Shown piece after piece: positions 15,443 to 24,787 of a stretch of 64,000 bases of DNA. This DNA comes from Pseudarthrobacter sp. NamE5 (GTDB lineage: Bacteria; Actinomycetota; Actinomycetes; Actinomycetales; Micrococcaceae). Positions within the stretch are counted from its first letter, which is position 1. Each line of letters begins with the position of its first letter. The notes beneath the pieces are model-generated. The model had not been told where the DNA came from and ran no database searches. It saw only the letters and a program-made list of their open reading frames with translations. The translations under genes were made by a program, and so were the position numbers. The stretch is taken from positions 1 through 64,000 of the forward strand of contig NZ_VAHO01000010.1 of assembly GCF_005796225.1 (NCBI RefSeq). Direction: 5' to 3'.

Positions 15443-16825
15443 TTGTCAATCGCGCATCTGGACCCGGTCGAGGCAACCCGAGGATCGGATGCGAGCCGGA
15501 AGCCGCCGCAGGACATCGCCGCGGAGCAGTCCGTCCTGGGCGGCATGATGCTGTCAAAGGACGCAATCGCGGACGTTGTTGAGATCCTCCGCGGCCAGGA
15601 CTTCTACCGTCCCGCCCACGAGACGATTTACGAAGCCATCATCGACCTCTATGGCCGGGGTGAGCCCGCTGACGCCGTTACAGTCTCCGATGAACTGACG
15701 AAACGCGCCGAGATCAACAGGATTGGCGGGCCGGCCTACCTGCACGAGCTGATCCAGACCGTCCCCACAGCGGCCAACGCCGGGTACTACGCCGAGATCG
15801 TGGCCGAGCGCGCCGTCCTGCGCCGCCTGGTCAATGCCGGCACCAAGATCGTCCAGCTGGGATACGGCTCGGACGGCGAGGTGGAGGACCTGGTGAACCA
15901 GGCCCAGGCTGAGGTCTACGCGGTGGCCGAGCGGCGGACCGCCGAGGATTACGTGGTCCTCAAGGACGTCATGGAGTCCACGGTGGACGAGATCGAGGCG
16001 TCCGGCCACCGGGGTGAGGGCATGACCGGCGTTCCCACAGGTTTTTATGAGCTTGACGAGCTGACGCACGGGCTTCACCCGGGCCAGATGATTGTCATTG
16101 CTGCCCGCCCCGCTGTGGGTAAATCCACGTTCGCCCTGGACTTTGCCCGCTCCGCCGCCATCAAGAACAACCTGTCCACGGTGATGTTCTCGCTGGAAAT
16201 GGGCCGCAATGAAATCGCCATGCGCCTTCTTTCCGCAGAGGCGACCATCGGCCTGCAGGACCTGCGCAAGGGAACCATCAAGGACGAGCAGTGGTCCAAG
16301 ATTGCCACCACCATGGGCCGGATGAACGATGCCCCACTGTTCATCGACGACAGCCCCAACATGTCGTTGATGGAAATCCGCGCCAAGTGCCGCCGCCTGA
16401 AGCAGCAGCATGACCTCAAGCTCGTCATCCTCGACTATCTTCAGCTGATGAGCTCCGGTAAGAAGGTGGAGTCGCGCCAGCAGGAAGTCTCCGAGTTTTC
16501 GCGTGCGCTGAAACTGTTGGCAAAGGAGCTGCAGGTGCCGGTCATTGCGCTGTCACAGCTGAACCGCGGCTCGGAACAGCGCCAGGACAAGCGGCCCATG
16601 GTCTCGGACCTTCGTGAATCCGGTTCCATCGAGCAGGACGCTGACATGGTCATCCTGCTCCACCGCGAGGACGTGTACGACAAGGAGTCACCGCGGGCCG
16701 GTGAAGCCGACATCCTCGTGGCCAAGCACCGTAACGGCCCCACCAAGGACATCGTGGTGGCCTTCCAGGGCCACTACTCCCGGTTTGCCAACATGGCGGC
16801 TGACGCCGGCGGGGGCGGCTTCTAG
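15443..16825 (+). CDS. dnaB: replicative DNA helicase DnaB
   Basis: 460 residues. The N-domain (about 20-130) begins PPQDIAAEQSVLGGMML. The RecA-like helicase domain has GVPTGFYELDELTHGLHPGQ, Walker A ARPAVGKST (about 221-229), VMFSLEMGRNEIAMRL, Walker B LVILDYLQLM and the arginine/strand motif SDLRESGSIEQDADMVI. It forms the hexameric fork helicase. The start is TTG 15443 with SD AGGGAGGA. There is no intein, unlike several mycobacterial dnaB genes. The upstream region is rich in DnaA boxes. Confidence 0.97.
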   Translation: MSIAHLDPVEATRGSDASRKPPQDIAAEQSVLGGMMLSKDAIADVVEILRGQDFYRPAHETIYEAIIDLYGRGEPADAVTVSDELTKRAEINRIGGPAYLHELIQTVPTAANAGYYAEIVAERAVLRRLVNAGTKIVQLGYGSDGEVEDLVNQAQAEVYAVAERRTAEDYVVLKDVMESTVDEIEASGHRGEGMTGVPTGFYELDELTHGLHPGQMIVIAARPAVGKSTFALDFARSAAIKNNLSTVMFSLEMGRNEIAMRLLSAEATIGLQDLRKGTIKDEQWSKIATTMGRMNDAPLFIDDSPNMSLMEIRAKCRRLKQQHDLKLVILDYLQLMSSGKKVESRQQEVSEFSRALKLLAKELQVPVIALSQLNRGSEQRQDKRPMVSDLRESGSIEQDADMVILLHREDVYDKESPRAGEADILVAKHRNGPTKDIVVAFQGHYSRFANMAADAGGGGF

Positions 16826-16859
16826 CCAGGCCGTCCATGCCGGGGCCAGGTGGCGAGCT

Positions 16860-17855
16860 TCAGCCGGCAGCGGGGGCTGGGTCCGAAACCTGTTCCAGCA
16901 GATGGTTGGGCAGGCGGTTGCCCGGGGCAGTCCCCCGGATCTCCAGCAGCTCCCTGGCATGGGCGTGCAGCTGCTTGTCCTCCTCGCTGACCGGCACCCA
17001 GGCGGGGACAGGCACGGAGTTGCCCTCGTCGTCGCGCGCCACCATGACCGTCAGGCAGTAGGTGGTGAGGTTCAGCTCGCGGCTCTTGGGGTCCCCCGAG
17101 CGGACGTGCACGGCAATGTGCATGCCCTTGCTGCCCGTGTAGACCAAACGTGCCTCCACCTCAACCACGTGGCCGATCAGCAGCGGCCGGTAGAACCGGA
17201 CTCCGCCGGAGAACACTGCCACGGTATCCATCCCGCAGTAGCGGGTGGCGCACACGTAGGCGGCCTCATCGATCCACTTCATTACGATTCCGCCGTGCAC
17301 TTTACCGCCCCAGTTCACGTCAGTGGGCGCGGCCATGAAGCGCAAAACCACCCGCTCGGCCGTGCCGGCGTCGGTATATTCCTGCCGGTTCATGGCTTCC
17401 ACAATCTGCTCGCGGACCTTGATCCGGGCCAGGGCATGGTCCCGTTGTTCGATTTCCCCGGCGCTTACCGGCTCGAACTGCTTGACCGGGATCGGCTTCC
17501 CGTCCTCGCCCACCGCCACGAAAATGACCATGCACTGGCTCCGCATGGTTGCGGGGCCGCCCTTGGGATCCCCCGAGGAAACCACGGTCCGGATATGCAT
17601 CGAGGAGCGTCCGGTGTAGACGATGGTGGCCTCAACCTCCACCATGTCGCCGCTGTTGACGGGATCAGCAAAATGGATGTTCCCCACGTAGGCGGTGACG
17701 CAGTATGACTTCGCCCAGCCAACTGCTGCCGCATACGCCGCCTTGTCCACCCACTCCAGCACCGTTCCGGCATCCACGGAGCCGCTGTGGCCCACGTCCG
17801 TGGGGGCGGCCAGGAAGCGAAGGGTCACGGAATTGGTGGCATGGGTCTCGGTCAT
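16860..17855 (-). CDS. acyl-CoA thioesterase with two hotdog domains
   Basis: 331 residues built from two hotdog repeats (about 8-130 and 170-290). Each has the BACH/cytosolic thioesterase pattern: RFLAAPTDVGHSGSVDAGTVLEWVDKAAY and RFMAAPTDVNWGGKVHGGIVMKWIDEAAY, then SGDMVEVEATIVYTGRSSMHI and GHVVEVEARLVYTGSKGMHI. It hydrolyses acyl-CoA to acid and CoA. Only the second repeat keeps the NWGG/HGG catalytic-type asparagine; the first has GHSGS. ATG 17855 follows TATGAT plus six bases, so it is probably leaderless. Convergent with dnaB. Confidence 0.87.
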   Translation of the reverse strand: MTETHATNSVTLRFLAAPTDVGHSGSVDAGTVLEWVDKAAYAAAVGWAKSYCVTAYVGNIHFADPVNSGDMVEVEATIVYTGRSSMHIRTVVSSGDPKGGPATMRSQCMVIFVAVGEDGKPIPVKQFEPVSAGEIEQRDHALARIKVREQIVEAMNRQEYTDAGTAERVVLRFMAAPTDVNWGGKVHGGIVMKWIDEAAYVCATRYCGMDTVAVFSGGVRFYRPLLIGHVVEVEARLVYTGSKGMHIAVHVRSGDPKSRELNLTTYCLTVMVARDDEGNSVPVPAWVPVSEEDKQLHAHARELLEIRGTAPGNRLPNHLLEQVSDPAPAAG

Positions 17856-17927
17856 GCTGCGATCATACTGAGGCGCAGTGTTACCGGCGGGTTGGAGTCA
17901 AGCAAGGCCGGCACGTTCCTGCCAACG

Positions 17928-17965
17928 CCACTGCCCCGCCCGCCGGGCGGCGGACGGGGCAGTGG
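17928..17965 (-). terminator. terminator-like hairpin after the pectin enzyme gene
   Basis: A perfect 11-bp stem CCACTGCCCCG (17928-17938) / CGGGGCAGTGG (17955-17965) encloses a smaller CCGCC/GGCGG-type stem. It lies 14 bp beyond the minus-strand stop at 17980. No clear U tract follows, so strength is uncertain. Confidence 0.6.
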
Positions 17966-17979
17966 AACCATCAGCGGTG

Positions 17980-20900
17980 TTAGCCGGCGGTGCTGTAAAC
18001 GATGTCCGGCTGGCCCGGCAGCTCCATTCCTTCCCCGATATAGAAGCCGGGGTGCGGCGGCTGGTTGTACGAGATGTTCTCGCGTGCAACGGAGAGGCGG
18101 TACACCGGATCATGCATCAATGTCCGCAGCCGGACCTCGGTGCCGGCAGTGGTGGTGTAGATCCGCAGCTCGGTGCTGTCGGCCGAGGGCCATGCGATCT
18201 CCTCGCGCCAGTCACCCAGGAGGTCCGCCTGGATGGCCGGGGTCCCCTTGGTGCTGTTGTTGGACTTGGCACCCGTGGCGGTCAACAGGCGATCGGTGGA
18301 TCCGGTGTTCCAGTTCCACTTGCCGATACTGGGTGTGCCGGAGTTCGTGGCAGGGTTCCAGTCGTGGTCCACGATTTCCCGCAGCAGGTCGCCGTCCCAC
18401 CAGGCGAGGAAGTTGGCTGCCGGGATGGTGTTGGCGATCAGCTCGCCCTTGGCTGAACGAACTTGACCAACCGTGGAGTTCCAGGCGGCGTCGCCGCCGA
18501 TGGCCCAACCTTCGGCGCCCGCGTGGCGGGGGTCGATGTCGCCGGCAGCTGCGCGCCCCGTGTCTTTGGCGGCCGGGATGCTCCAGATCACTTCACCGGT
18601 CCGTGAGTCGCGGAAAGTTGCGCCCCTGTTGCCGCTCGACCCCATATCCTCGTGCGCGGCGAAGGTCTCCAACCCTGGGCGGGAAGGATCCAGGTCGCTC
18701 GTGTGGATGGCGTCACCGTGGCCAAGGCCGGTGTTGTACAGCGGTTTGCCATTGTCATCGATGGTCATGGAGCCGAAGACGAACTCGTCCTTGCCGTCGG
18801 CGTCCACATCCGCTACTGACAGGTTGTGGTTGCCCTGGCCGCGGTACTGCGGGCCGGCAGCATCGGAATCGAAGATCCAGCGCTTGGTGATCTTGCCGCC
18901 CGCCAGGTCGTACGTGGCCAGCACGGTCCGGGTGTAATAGCCGCGGCTGAACATCATGGAGGGCCGTTCGCCGTCGAGGTAAGCAACGGCCCCCAGGAAG
19001 CGGTCCACACGGTTGCCGTACGTATCGCCCCAGGCCCCGACATCGCCGCGGGGCGGGTCATAGGCCACCGTGTCCATGACGGTGCCGGTGGCCCCGTGGA
19101 AGACCGTCAGGTACTCGGGGCCCGTCAGCACGTACCCGCTGCTGTTGCGGTGGTCGGCACCGGCGTTCCCGATTACCGTTCCCGCACCGTCCCGGGTGCC
19201 GTCCGCCGTCTTCAGAGCCACCTCAGCCTTGCCGTCACCGTCGAAGTCGTAGGCAAGCAGTTGCGTGTAGTGGGCACCGGCCCGGATGTTCGGGCCCATG
19301 TTGATGCGCCAGAGTTTGGTGCCGTCCATCTTGTAGGCATCGACATAGACCGTTCCCGTGTAGCCGGCCTGGGAGTTGTCCTTGGAATTGGACGGGGACC
19401 ACAGCTGAAGGATCTCATAGCTGCCGTCGCCGTCGAGGTCGGCAACGCTGGAGTCGCCTGCAGAGTAGCTGTACGGCTGCCCGTCCTTCGTGTAGTCGTC
19501 CGCGGGCTTGTCCAGCTTGATGGACAGGTAATCCTGCGCCATCGGCGTGAACTCGGAGGTGGAGTGTTCGCCGCCGTTGCCCACGGTCTTGATGACGTAC
19601 TTCGAGGACTGTGTTCCTGCGGGATCCAGGAACGTGGTGCTGCTGCGGATCGGCTCCTCGGTGAGCTGGACGCCGTCGCGGATCACGTGGAAGCCGATCT
19701 GTTCGGGGTCAAGGCCCAGCATCCGCCAGCTCACGCGGACTCCGCCGTCAGTGAGCAGGGCAACAGGAGCGCGGTCCAGCCGCTCCATCTGCCGGTTCAC
19801 CACATTGACTTTTTCGGTTCCCACAACCGGGGAAGGTGCGGACTCGCCGCCCTTGTTTACCGTGGTGACCCGGTAGTAGTACTTGATAGTGGTCAGAACG
19901 GTGTAGTCCGTGTAGTTCACCTCGGCGGCGCGGCCCACAAAGTCGAAGGGTCCATCAGGAGAGGTGGAGCGATAGACGTGGTACGCGGCGGCGCCGGCCA
20001 CCTTCTGCCACTTGAGGGTGACGCTAGTCTTTTCCACAGCCTTGACGTCCACCTTGCCTGTGGCTGCCGGGACCGGAGTGTCCGGGTCAACCAGGGCTGT
20101 TTCCACAGTGTTGGAGGGAACTGATTCAAGCCCGGTGTTGTCCAGGGCGGTGACGAAGTACTTGTATTTCAGGCCTGCGTACGCGGTGGCATCCCGGAAG
20201 GACGGAGCCGTGACGTTTTCCCCGATCAGCTGCGGCTCAGCCTCGTAGGAAGCTTGGCGGAACACCTTGTAGCCGGCGGCGTCGGTCACGGGGTCCCAGG
20301 CGAGGTCCACCGTGGGAGGTTCGGCTCCTGCATCCACAGAGACGGTGTGCAGGTTGGTGGGGCCGACCAGCAGCGGGGTAACCTCCAGGCCGTTGAGGCG
20401 CTGGCCGGAGCCGCTGATGGCCAGGTTCAGCTGTCCGTCAGAGACCAGGACCTGGTTGATGATCTTGGTGGCCGAGGATGCCCTGCTCGAGGTCACCTGG
20501 CCGTAGGGCGTACCCTCTGCGGCTACGTCCGTCCGGGTGGAGCCGATCCAGTCGCTGTGGTAGGTCTTCAGGGCGTAGGTGCCGTTGGGCACGTCGAGCT
20601 GGAATTCGAAGCTGGAGCCGCTGAGGACAAAGTCGCGCAGCAGGTTACTGGTTACGGCCCCGCGGTCCCGGTCGCTGAGCACCGAGACGTCCTTGAAGCC
20701 GAAGCCGCGTTCAGGAGTGTAGGGCATGGTCCGGTTGACCTCGGTGTAGCCGGCCTCCAGCGGCGCTCCCACCGGCCCGAAGTCAAACTTGTACTTGGCC
20801 TGTTTCGTGGTCACCGTGAGAGTGTCGCTGGGTTCCGAGAGGCCCTTGCCGTTCATGGCAGCCACCCGGACGTGGTAAGCAGTGCCTTCGGCGAGTCCGC

Positions 20901-22374
20901 TGAGGTTGGTGGTTGGCACGGTGGCGGTAGTGGTGAGTTTGTAGGCGCTGTCCGGTTCCGCAGCCAGCTTCCGGTACACCTTGTAAATGTCGGCGCCTTC
21001 AACAGGCTGCCACTTGAGCAGGGCGCCCGCGTTGGAGACGCTACCGGCCACCAGGTTCTGGGGCTTCGCAGGAACGGACGGCGGCGGCGCGATTTCCTTG
21101 ACGCGCGATGCCAGCGGAACGCTGAGCTGCTTCACTCCGCTGGCAACGAGGCGGGCAATCTGGATTGCGCCGTATTCCTGGAAGTGGGTGTTATCGACGG
21201 TGCCCGCAGGACGGTTGGGGTAGACGCCTGCATCGACGTGGAGGAAGACAGACTTGGTATCCTCCGGGCCGATCTGGTCGTAGTAGGCCCGGCTTGACGC
21301 CGAGAGGTCCACCAGGGCCACGTTCTCTTCGGCCGCCAGTTCCTGCATCTTTGCCACGTACTCAGGGAAGCTGACGCGGAACTTGCCGGTGGCCTCGTCG
21401 AAGTCACGGCGCCCCACGGGGGTCACCAGGATCGGGACGGCGCTGCGCTGGCGGGCGCCGTGGACATACGTCCGAAGGTACTCCTTGTAGTCCGCGGGGG
21501 AGGCGTAGCGGTCGTCCACACCGACGGTCGCGTCGTTGTGGCCGAACTGGACCATCAGGTAGTCGCCGGGGTTAATAACCCGCAGAATTTCATCCAGCCG
21601 TCCCTGGGTGATGAAGTTTTTGGAGCTGCGGCCTCCGATGGCGTGGTTCTTGAAGGAGACGCTGCCCTCGAAGTAGCGGTCGATCATCTGGCCCCAGCCG
21701 GCCTGGGGTGCAAATCCGGGGTCGTAGGTCTGCACGGTGGAGTCACCCGCGAGGTAGACGCCGGGGTCCGTAGTGGCAGCCCGGGGAGCCCTTGCAGCGA
21801 TCACCAGCGAGTTGATCTTTGCGGCCGTCCCGGTGAAATCCAGATTGAGCTGGCCGTCCACAAGGGAGATGGGGAACTCCATTTCCAGGTACTGCCCCGC
21901 AGGCCGGTCCGTGAGCTGGACCTTGGCCATCTTCTCCGCGGTGATGGCAATGTTGGTGGCTTCCGTGGCGTCACCGGCGATCAGCTTGACCGTGTAGTCG
22001 CCGTTCGGCAGGTCCACCAGGAAGGTGCTGCCCTGGGCCTGGACAAAGTCGGAGCGAAGGGAGTCTCCGGTGCCCCGGTCAACGCCGGAGGTGACAGCGG
22101 TATCCGTGAAGCCGAATTTTCCAGTCGGGGAATACTGCGTGCCGGCGCTTACCGCGGTGTACCCGTCCGCTGTGGCGCCCGGACCAAAGTCGAACTTGAA
22201 ACCACTTCCCACCGGCGGCAGTGCCGTGTCGGCGTGGACCGGGGGCAGCCCGGCCAGTGCGATGGCAGCGGAGGCGGCCACGGCGGTGGCGGCTTTGGCT
22301 CCGGAGTGGACGAAGCTCCGCCGGGGTGGCTGGCCCTCCGGTTGAACAGGGATAGCTTGCGGTGGTCTGGTCAC
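17980..22374 (-). CDS. secreted bifunctional rhamnogalacturonan acetylesterase (CE12) - rhamnogalacturonan lyase (PL11)
   Basis: 1464 residues. A Tat-type signal (PRRSFVHS plus hydrophobic stretch, about 16-49) precedes a beta-sandwich module (FKFDFGPG..., about 59-195). Next is an SGNH esterase (about 205-430: GDST, GGRSS, GHND, catalytic DNTHF), a fibronectin III domain (about 440-520), a second copy of the beta-sandwich (YKFDFGPV..., about 527-670), two more FnIII domains (about 690-850), and a PL11 lyase from about 860 to the end with repeated Ca-binding DxDGDG motifs. It should deacetylate and cleave pectin rhamnogalacturonan I outside the cell. I start at GTG 22374 because AAGGAG lies six bases upstream; ATG 22416 and ATG 22380 are less suited. 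Two LacI-type palindromes lie upstream. Confidence 0.9.
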   Translation of the reverse strand: MTRPPQAIPVQPEGQPPRRSFVHSGAKAATAVAASAAIALAGLPPVHADTALPPVGSGFKFDFGPGATADGYTAVSAGTQYSPTGKFGFTDTAVTSGVDRGTGDSLRSDFVQAQGSTFLVDLPNGDYTVKLIAGDATEATNIAITAEKMAKVQLTDRPAGQYLEMEFPISLVDGQLNLDFTGTAAKINSLVIAARAPRAATTDPGVYLAGDSTVQTYDPGFAPQAGWGQMIDRYFEGSVSFKNHAIGGRSSKNFITQGRLDEILRVINPGDYLMVQFGHNDATVGVDDRYASPADYKEYLRTYVHGARQRSAVPILVTPVGRRDFDEATGKFRVSFPEYVAKMQELAAEENVALVDLSASSRAYYDQIGPEDTKSVFLHVDAGVYPNRPAGTVDNTHFQEYGAIQIARLVASGVKQLSVPLASRVKEIAPPPSVPAKPQNLVAGSVSNAGALLKWQPVEGADIYKVYRKLAAEPDSAYKLTTTATVPTTNLSGLAEGTAYHVRVAAMNGKGLSEPSDTLTVTTKQAKYKFDFGPVGAPLEAGYTEVNRTMPYTPERGFGFKDVSVLSDRDRGAVTSNLLRDFVLSGSSFEFQLDVPNGTYALKTYHSDWIGSTRTDVAAEGTPYGQVTSSRASSATKIINQVLVSDGQLNLAISGSGQRLNGLEVTPLLVGPTNLHTVSVDAGAEPPTVDLAWDPVTDAAGYKVFRQASYEAEPQLIGENVTAPSFRDATAYAGLKYKYFVTALDNTGLESVPSNTVETALVDPDTPVPAATGKVDVKAVEKTSVTLKWQKVAGAAAYHVYRSTSPDGPFDFVGRAAEVNYTDYTVLTTIKYYYRVTTVNKGGESAPSPVVGTEKVNVVNRQMERLDRAPVALLTDGGVRVSWRMLGLDPEQIGFHVIRDGVQLTEEPIRSSTTFLDPAGTQSSKYVIKTVGNGGEHSTSEFTPMAQDYLSIKLDKPADDYTKDGQPYSYSAGDSSVADLDGDGSYEILQLWSPSNSKDNSQAGYTGTVYVDAYKMDGTKLWRINMGPNIRAGAHYTQLLAYDFDGDGKAEVALKTADGTRDGAGTVIGNAGADHRNSSGYVLTGPEYLTVFHGATGTVMDTVAYDPPRGDVGAWGDTYGNRVDRFLGAVAYLDGERPSMMFSRGYYTRTVLATYDLAGGKITKRWIFDSDAAGPQYRGQGNHNLSVADVDADGKDEFVFGSMTIDDNGKPLYNTGLGHGDAIHTSDLDPSRPGLETFAAHEDMGSSGNRGATFRDSRTGEVIWSIPAAKDTGRAAAGDIDPRHAGAEGWAIGGDAAWNSTVGQVRSAKGELIANTIPAANFLAWWDGDLLREIVDHDWNPATNSGTPSIGKWNWNTGSTDRLLTATGAKSNNSTKGTPAIQADLLGDWREEIAWPSADSTELRIYTTTAGTEVRLRTLMHDPVYRLSVARENISYNQPPHPGFYIGEGMELPGQPDIVYSTAG

Positions 22375-22419
22375 GGACATCTCCTTCGATGAGCGGTGGC
22401 AAGGCAGCCCGGCCATGGC

Positions 22420-22433
22420 TTGGAACGTTTCAA
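22420..22433. promoter_or_regulatory. LacI-type operator proximal to the pectin enzyme gene
   Basis: TTGGAACGTTTCAA is a near-perfect dyad centred on CG (TTGRAACGTTYCAA), the classic half-site pattern of LacI/GalR-family repressors. It lies 46 bp before the GTG start, so it would sit downstream of the promoter as a roadblock site. Confidence 0.6.
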
Positions 22434-22564
22434 CAAAGGCGCTCGCTTCCCCTGCGTGCGCGTTGGTGTGGCATTCCCGGGAGAGACCCGTGTGAACCTG
22501 AGACCTGGATGCGGTGATGCAGCTCGCACTGCACTAGAGATGGTTTATCAGCAGCGCCGCCCGG

Positions 22565-22583
22565 TTGGCAAGCGTTTTCCCAA
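22565..22583. promoter_or_regulatory. distal LacI-type operator and probable promoter
   Basis: TTGGCAAGCGTTTTCCCAA has dyad arms TTGG/CCAA and a central AAnCGnTT, like catabolite-control LacI-family sites. On the minus strand TTGCCA within it could be a -35, with TAAACC 18 bp downstream as -10. Together with the site at 22420 it brackets the leader. The rest of 22434-22724 shows no gene. Confidence 0.5.
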
Positions 22584-22724
22584 CTTTCCCGAACTTCGCC
22601 CGAATGACTGGAACTCGTCCGGGAGACCCTAGCGGGACGGCGCCTGGACGACGTTCCGGCGAGCTGGCGAAACCAACGACGGCAGCCCGGGCCGGTGCTC
22701 GCACCTTCGGTGCCGGTTAAACAG

Positions 22725-22762
22725 CGACGGCGGCCGGGCACCGAGACGCCAGGCCGCCGTCG
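22725..22762 (-). terminator. hairpin downstream of the DoxX gene
   Basis: A perfect 11-bp inverted repeat CGACGGCGGCC (22725-22735) / GGCCGCCGTCG (22752-22762) lies 12 bp after the minus-strand DoxX stop. On that strand it is followed by CTGTTTAACC, a weak U stretch, so it probably acts as a terminator. Confidence 0.6.
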
Positions 22763-22774
22763 AGCAGTAATTGG

Positions 22775-23209
22775 CTAGGCCAGCGCCGCCAGCTTGGAGT
22801 TGCGGCGGCCAAAAAGGGCGCGGTCCACGGACAGGCGGCCGGCGCCGGTAAGGGCCAGGGCGAAGGCCGCAGCGGCGAGAAGCAGCACCAGCTCGTAGCC
22901 GCCATTGGCGGCGAAGACGCCGGCGGAGGCGTGCACCAGGAGCAGGGCTCCCAGCATGTCCACGGCCAGGAGGGCGGCGACCACCCGGGTCAGGATCCCC
23001 AGGATCAGGGCGATGCCCCCGGCCAGTTCCAGCACGGCAACCGCAGGTGCCGCTATTTCTGCTGCCGGCACACCCATCTTGGCGAACGACGCCTGGGTGC
23101 CCGCGATGGTCCATTCGTTGAACTTCTGCCAGCCGTGGGCTGCGAAGAGGAAGCCCAGGACGATCCGTAGGACGGTGATGGCGGTGGTGGTAAGTCGTGA
23201 TTGGTTCAT
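22775..23209 (-). CDS. DoxX family membrane protein
   Basis: 144 residues with four transmembrane helices. The family signature LRIVLGFLFAAHGWQKFNEWTIAGTQASFAKMG is at the N-terminus, followed by ELAGGIALILGILTRVVAALLAVDMLGALLLVH. DoxX proteins are membrane proteins often tied to redox or thiol stress; no partner is visible. Start ATG 23209. It is divergent from the MATE gene, sharing a promoter region that includes GAGTCAACTATC. Confidence 0.88.
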   Translation of the reverse strand: MNQSRLTTTAITVLRIVLGFLFAAHGWQKFNEWTIAGTQASFAKMGVPAAEIAAPAVAVLELAGGIALILGILTRVVAALLAVDMLGALLLVHASAGVFAANGGYELVLLLAAAAFALALTGAGRLSVDRALFGRRNSKLAALA

Positions 23210-23317
23210 CGTTCAAGTCTCGCGGATAAATAGTTGAAGAGTCAACTATCAGCGTCACAATGTGTCCCTTGTCATGCGCAGGCGGCTGCCGGCAAGAGGG
23301 CGGCTAGGCTGGGCATC

Positions 23318-24670
23318 GTGCCCCACTTGCCTGTCCCCGCTGCTGCTGCGCCCGCCAAGGGACATGGCCGCGAAATCCTCCGGCTGGCCATCCCTGCCTT
23401 TGGTGCGCTGGTGGCTGAACCGCTGTTCCTCCTGGCTGACTCGGCCATAGTGGGCCACCTTGGCGTTGCGCAACTGGCCGGCGTCGGGCTGGCGTCCGCC
23501 GTGCTGCACACCGCCGTCGGCCTGATGGTCTTCCTGGCCTACTCCACAACACCTGCCGTTGCCCGCGCCGTCGGTGACGGCCAGCTGGGCAAGGCGCTCG
23601 CGGCAGGGCGCGACGGCGTGTGGCTGGCCCTGCTGCTCGGCCTGGTTCTGGCGGCGGCCGGCTTCGTGGCAGCCGAGCCCCTGATCGGTCTCCTGGGAGC
23701 GGAGGGCGAAGTGCGGACCTTTGCCGTCGACTATCTCCGCTGGTCCACGCCCGGGCTGGTGGCCATCCTCCTCATTTTCGCCGGCACCGGGCTCCTTCGC
23801 GGGCTCCAGGACGCCCGCACTCCGCTGGTGGTGGCCACAGCCGGCTTTGGTCTTAATATCGTCCTGAATCTGTGGCTGGTCTACGGTCTCGGGTGGTCTG
23901 TCACAGGTTCGGCGGTGGGTACCAGTGTGGCCCAGTGGGTGATGGCCGGCGTCTACCTAATCATTGTGAGGCGCAACGCTGCCGGGTACGGCGTGGGCTT
24001 GCTTCCCAGCGTGCGGGGCATGCGCAGCATGGCGCGGGTGGGGTCATGGCTGATGCTGCGCACCCTCAGCCTCCGGATTGCCATCCTGGCCACAGTGCTG
24101 GTGGCCACCGCGCAGGGGGCCGTCAACCTTGCCGCCCACCAGCTGGCGATGACGATTTTTTCCTTCCTGGCCTTCGCCCTGGACGCCTTGGCCATCGCGG
24201 CCCAGGCGCTGATCGGCAAGGAGTTGGGGGCTTCCAACCCAGTCAAGGCCAAGGTCCTGACCCGGACCATGATCCGGTGGGGAGTGGGCTTCGGTGCAGT
24301 CACGGGTGCCCTCCTGGCGCTGGCCGCCCCGTGGGCCGGTGCGCTCTTCACCTCCGATCCCGAGGTGCAGCGGGTCCTGGCCCTTGCCCTGTGGATCCTC
24401 GCCGCAGGCCAGCCCATCGCCGGCTTTGTCTTCGTGCTGGACGGCGTTTTGATTGGCGCGGGGGACGCAAAGTACCTTGCCCTGGCCGGGGTGATCAACC
24501 TCGCAGCCTATGTGCCGTTGCTGGCAGCCGTGGCACTCTCGAATGCCTCGGGCGGGCCCGGGCTCGGCTGGCTGTGGGCGGTCTTTGCCCTTGGCTACAT
24601 GGCCGCCCGCGCCGTGACCCTTGGCCTCCGTGCCCGATCCGACCGTTGGATGGTGCTGGGCTCTGCGTAG
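23318..24670 (+). CDS. MATE family efflux transporter (DinF-like)
   Basis: About 450 residues and 12 predicted helices in two homologous halves: ILRLAIPAFGALVAEPLFLLADSAIVGHLGVAQLAGVGLASAVL and MARVGSWLMLRTLSLRIAILATVLVATAQGAVNLAAHQLAM. It would export cationic compounds in exchange for protons or sodium. I start at GTG 23318, because TAGGCT (23305-23310) ends seven bases before it and no SD exists, implying leaderless translation. A TTG at 23234 in frame would add 28 residues that do not look like the family. Confidence 0.87.
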   Translation: MPHLPVPAAAAPAKGHGREILRLAIPAFGALVAEPLFLLADSAIVGHLGVAQLAGVGLASAVLHTAVGLMVFLAYSTTPAVARAVGDGQLGKALAAGRDGVWLALLLGLVLAAAGFVAAEPLIGLLGAEGEVRTFAVDYLRWSTPGLVAILLIFAGTGLLRGLQDARTPLVVATAGFGLNIVLNLWLVYGLGWSVTGSAVGTSVAQWVMAGVYLIIVRRNAAGYGVGLLPSVRGMRSMARVGSWLMLRTLSLRIAILATVLVATAQGAVNLAAHQLAMTIFSFLAFALDALAIAAQALIGKELGASNPVKAKVLTRTMIRWGVGFGAVTGALLALAAPWAGALFTSDPEVQRVLALALWILAAGQPIAGFVFVLDGVLIGAGDAKYLALAGVINLAAYVPLLAAVALSNASGGPGLGWLWAVFALGYMAARAVTLGLRARSDRWMVLGSA

Positions 24671-24787
24671 GGCCAGCCGGGCGGGACCCCCGCAGCACCG
24701 TGCGCCACGACCCGGCGGGGGCTGGGCAGGAACAGCGGGGGCAGGAACCAAGTTCTGCCAGGCACACGCCGCCACTAAACTGGATTG

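Noticed and set aside
15443..16825. Intein in dnaB
   Set aside because: Walker A and B regions are contiguous and length is normal.
20254..21297. 347-residue plus-strand open frame
   Set aside because: Antisense to the CE12-PL11 gene; no recognisable domain.
24687..24721. CCCCCGC/GCGGGGG stem after the MATE gene as a terminator
   Set aside because: Only 7 bp with a 21-nt loop and no U tract.
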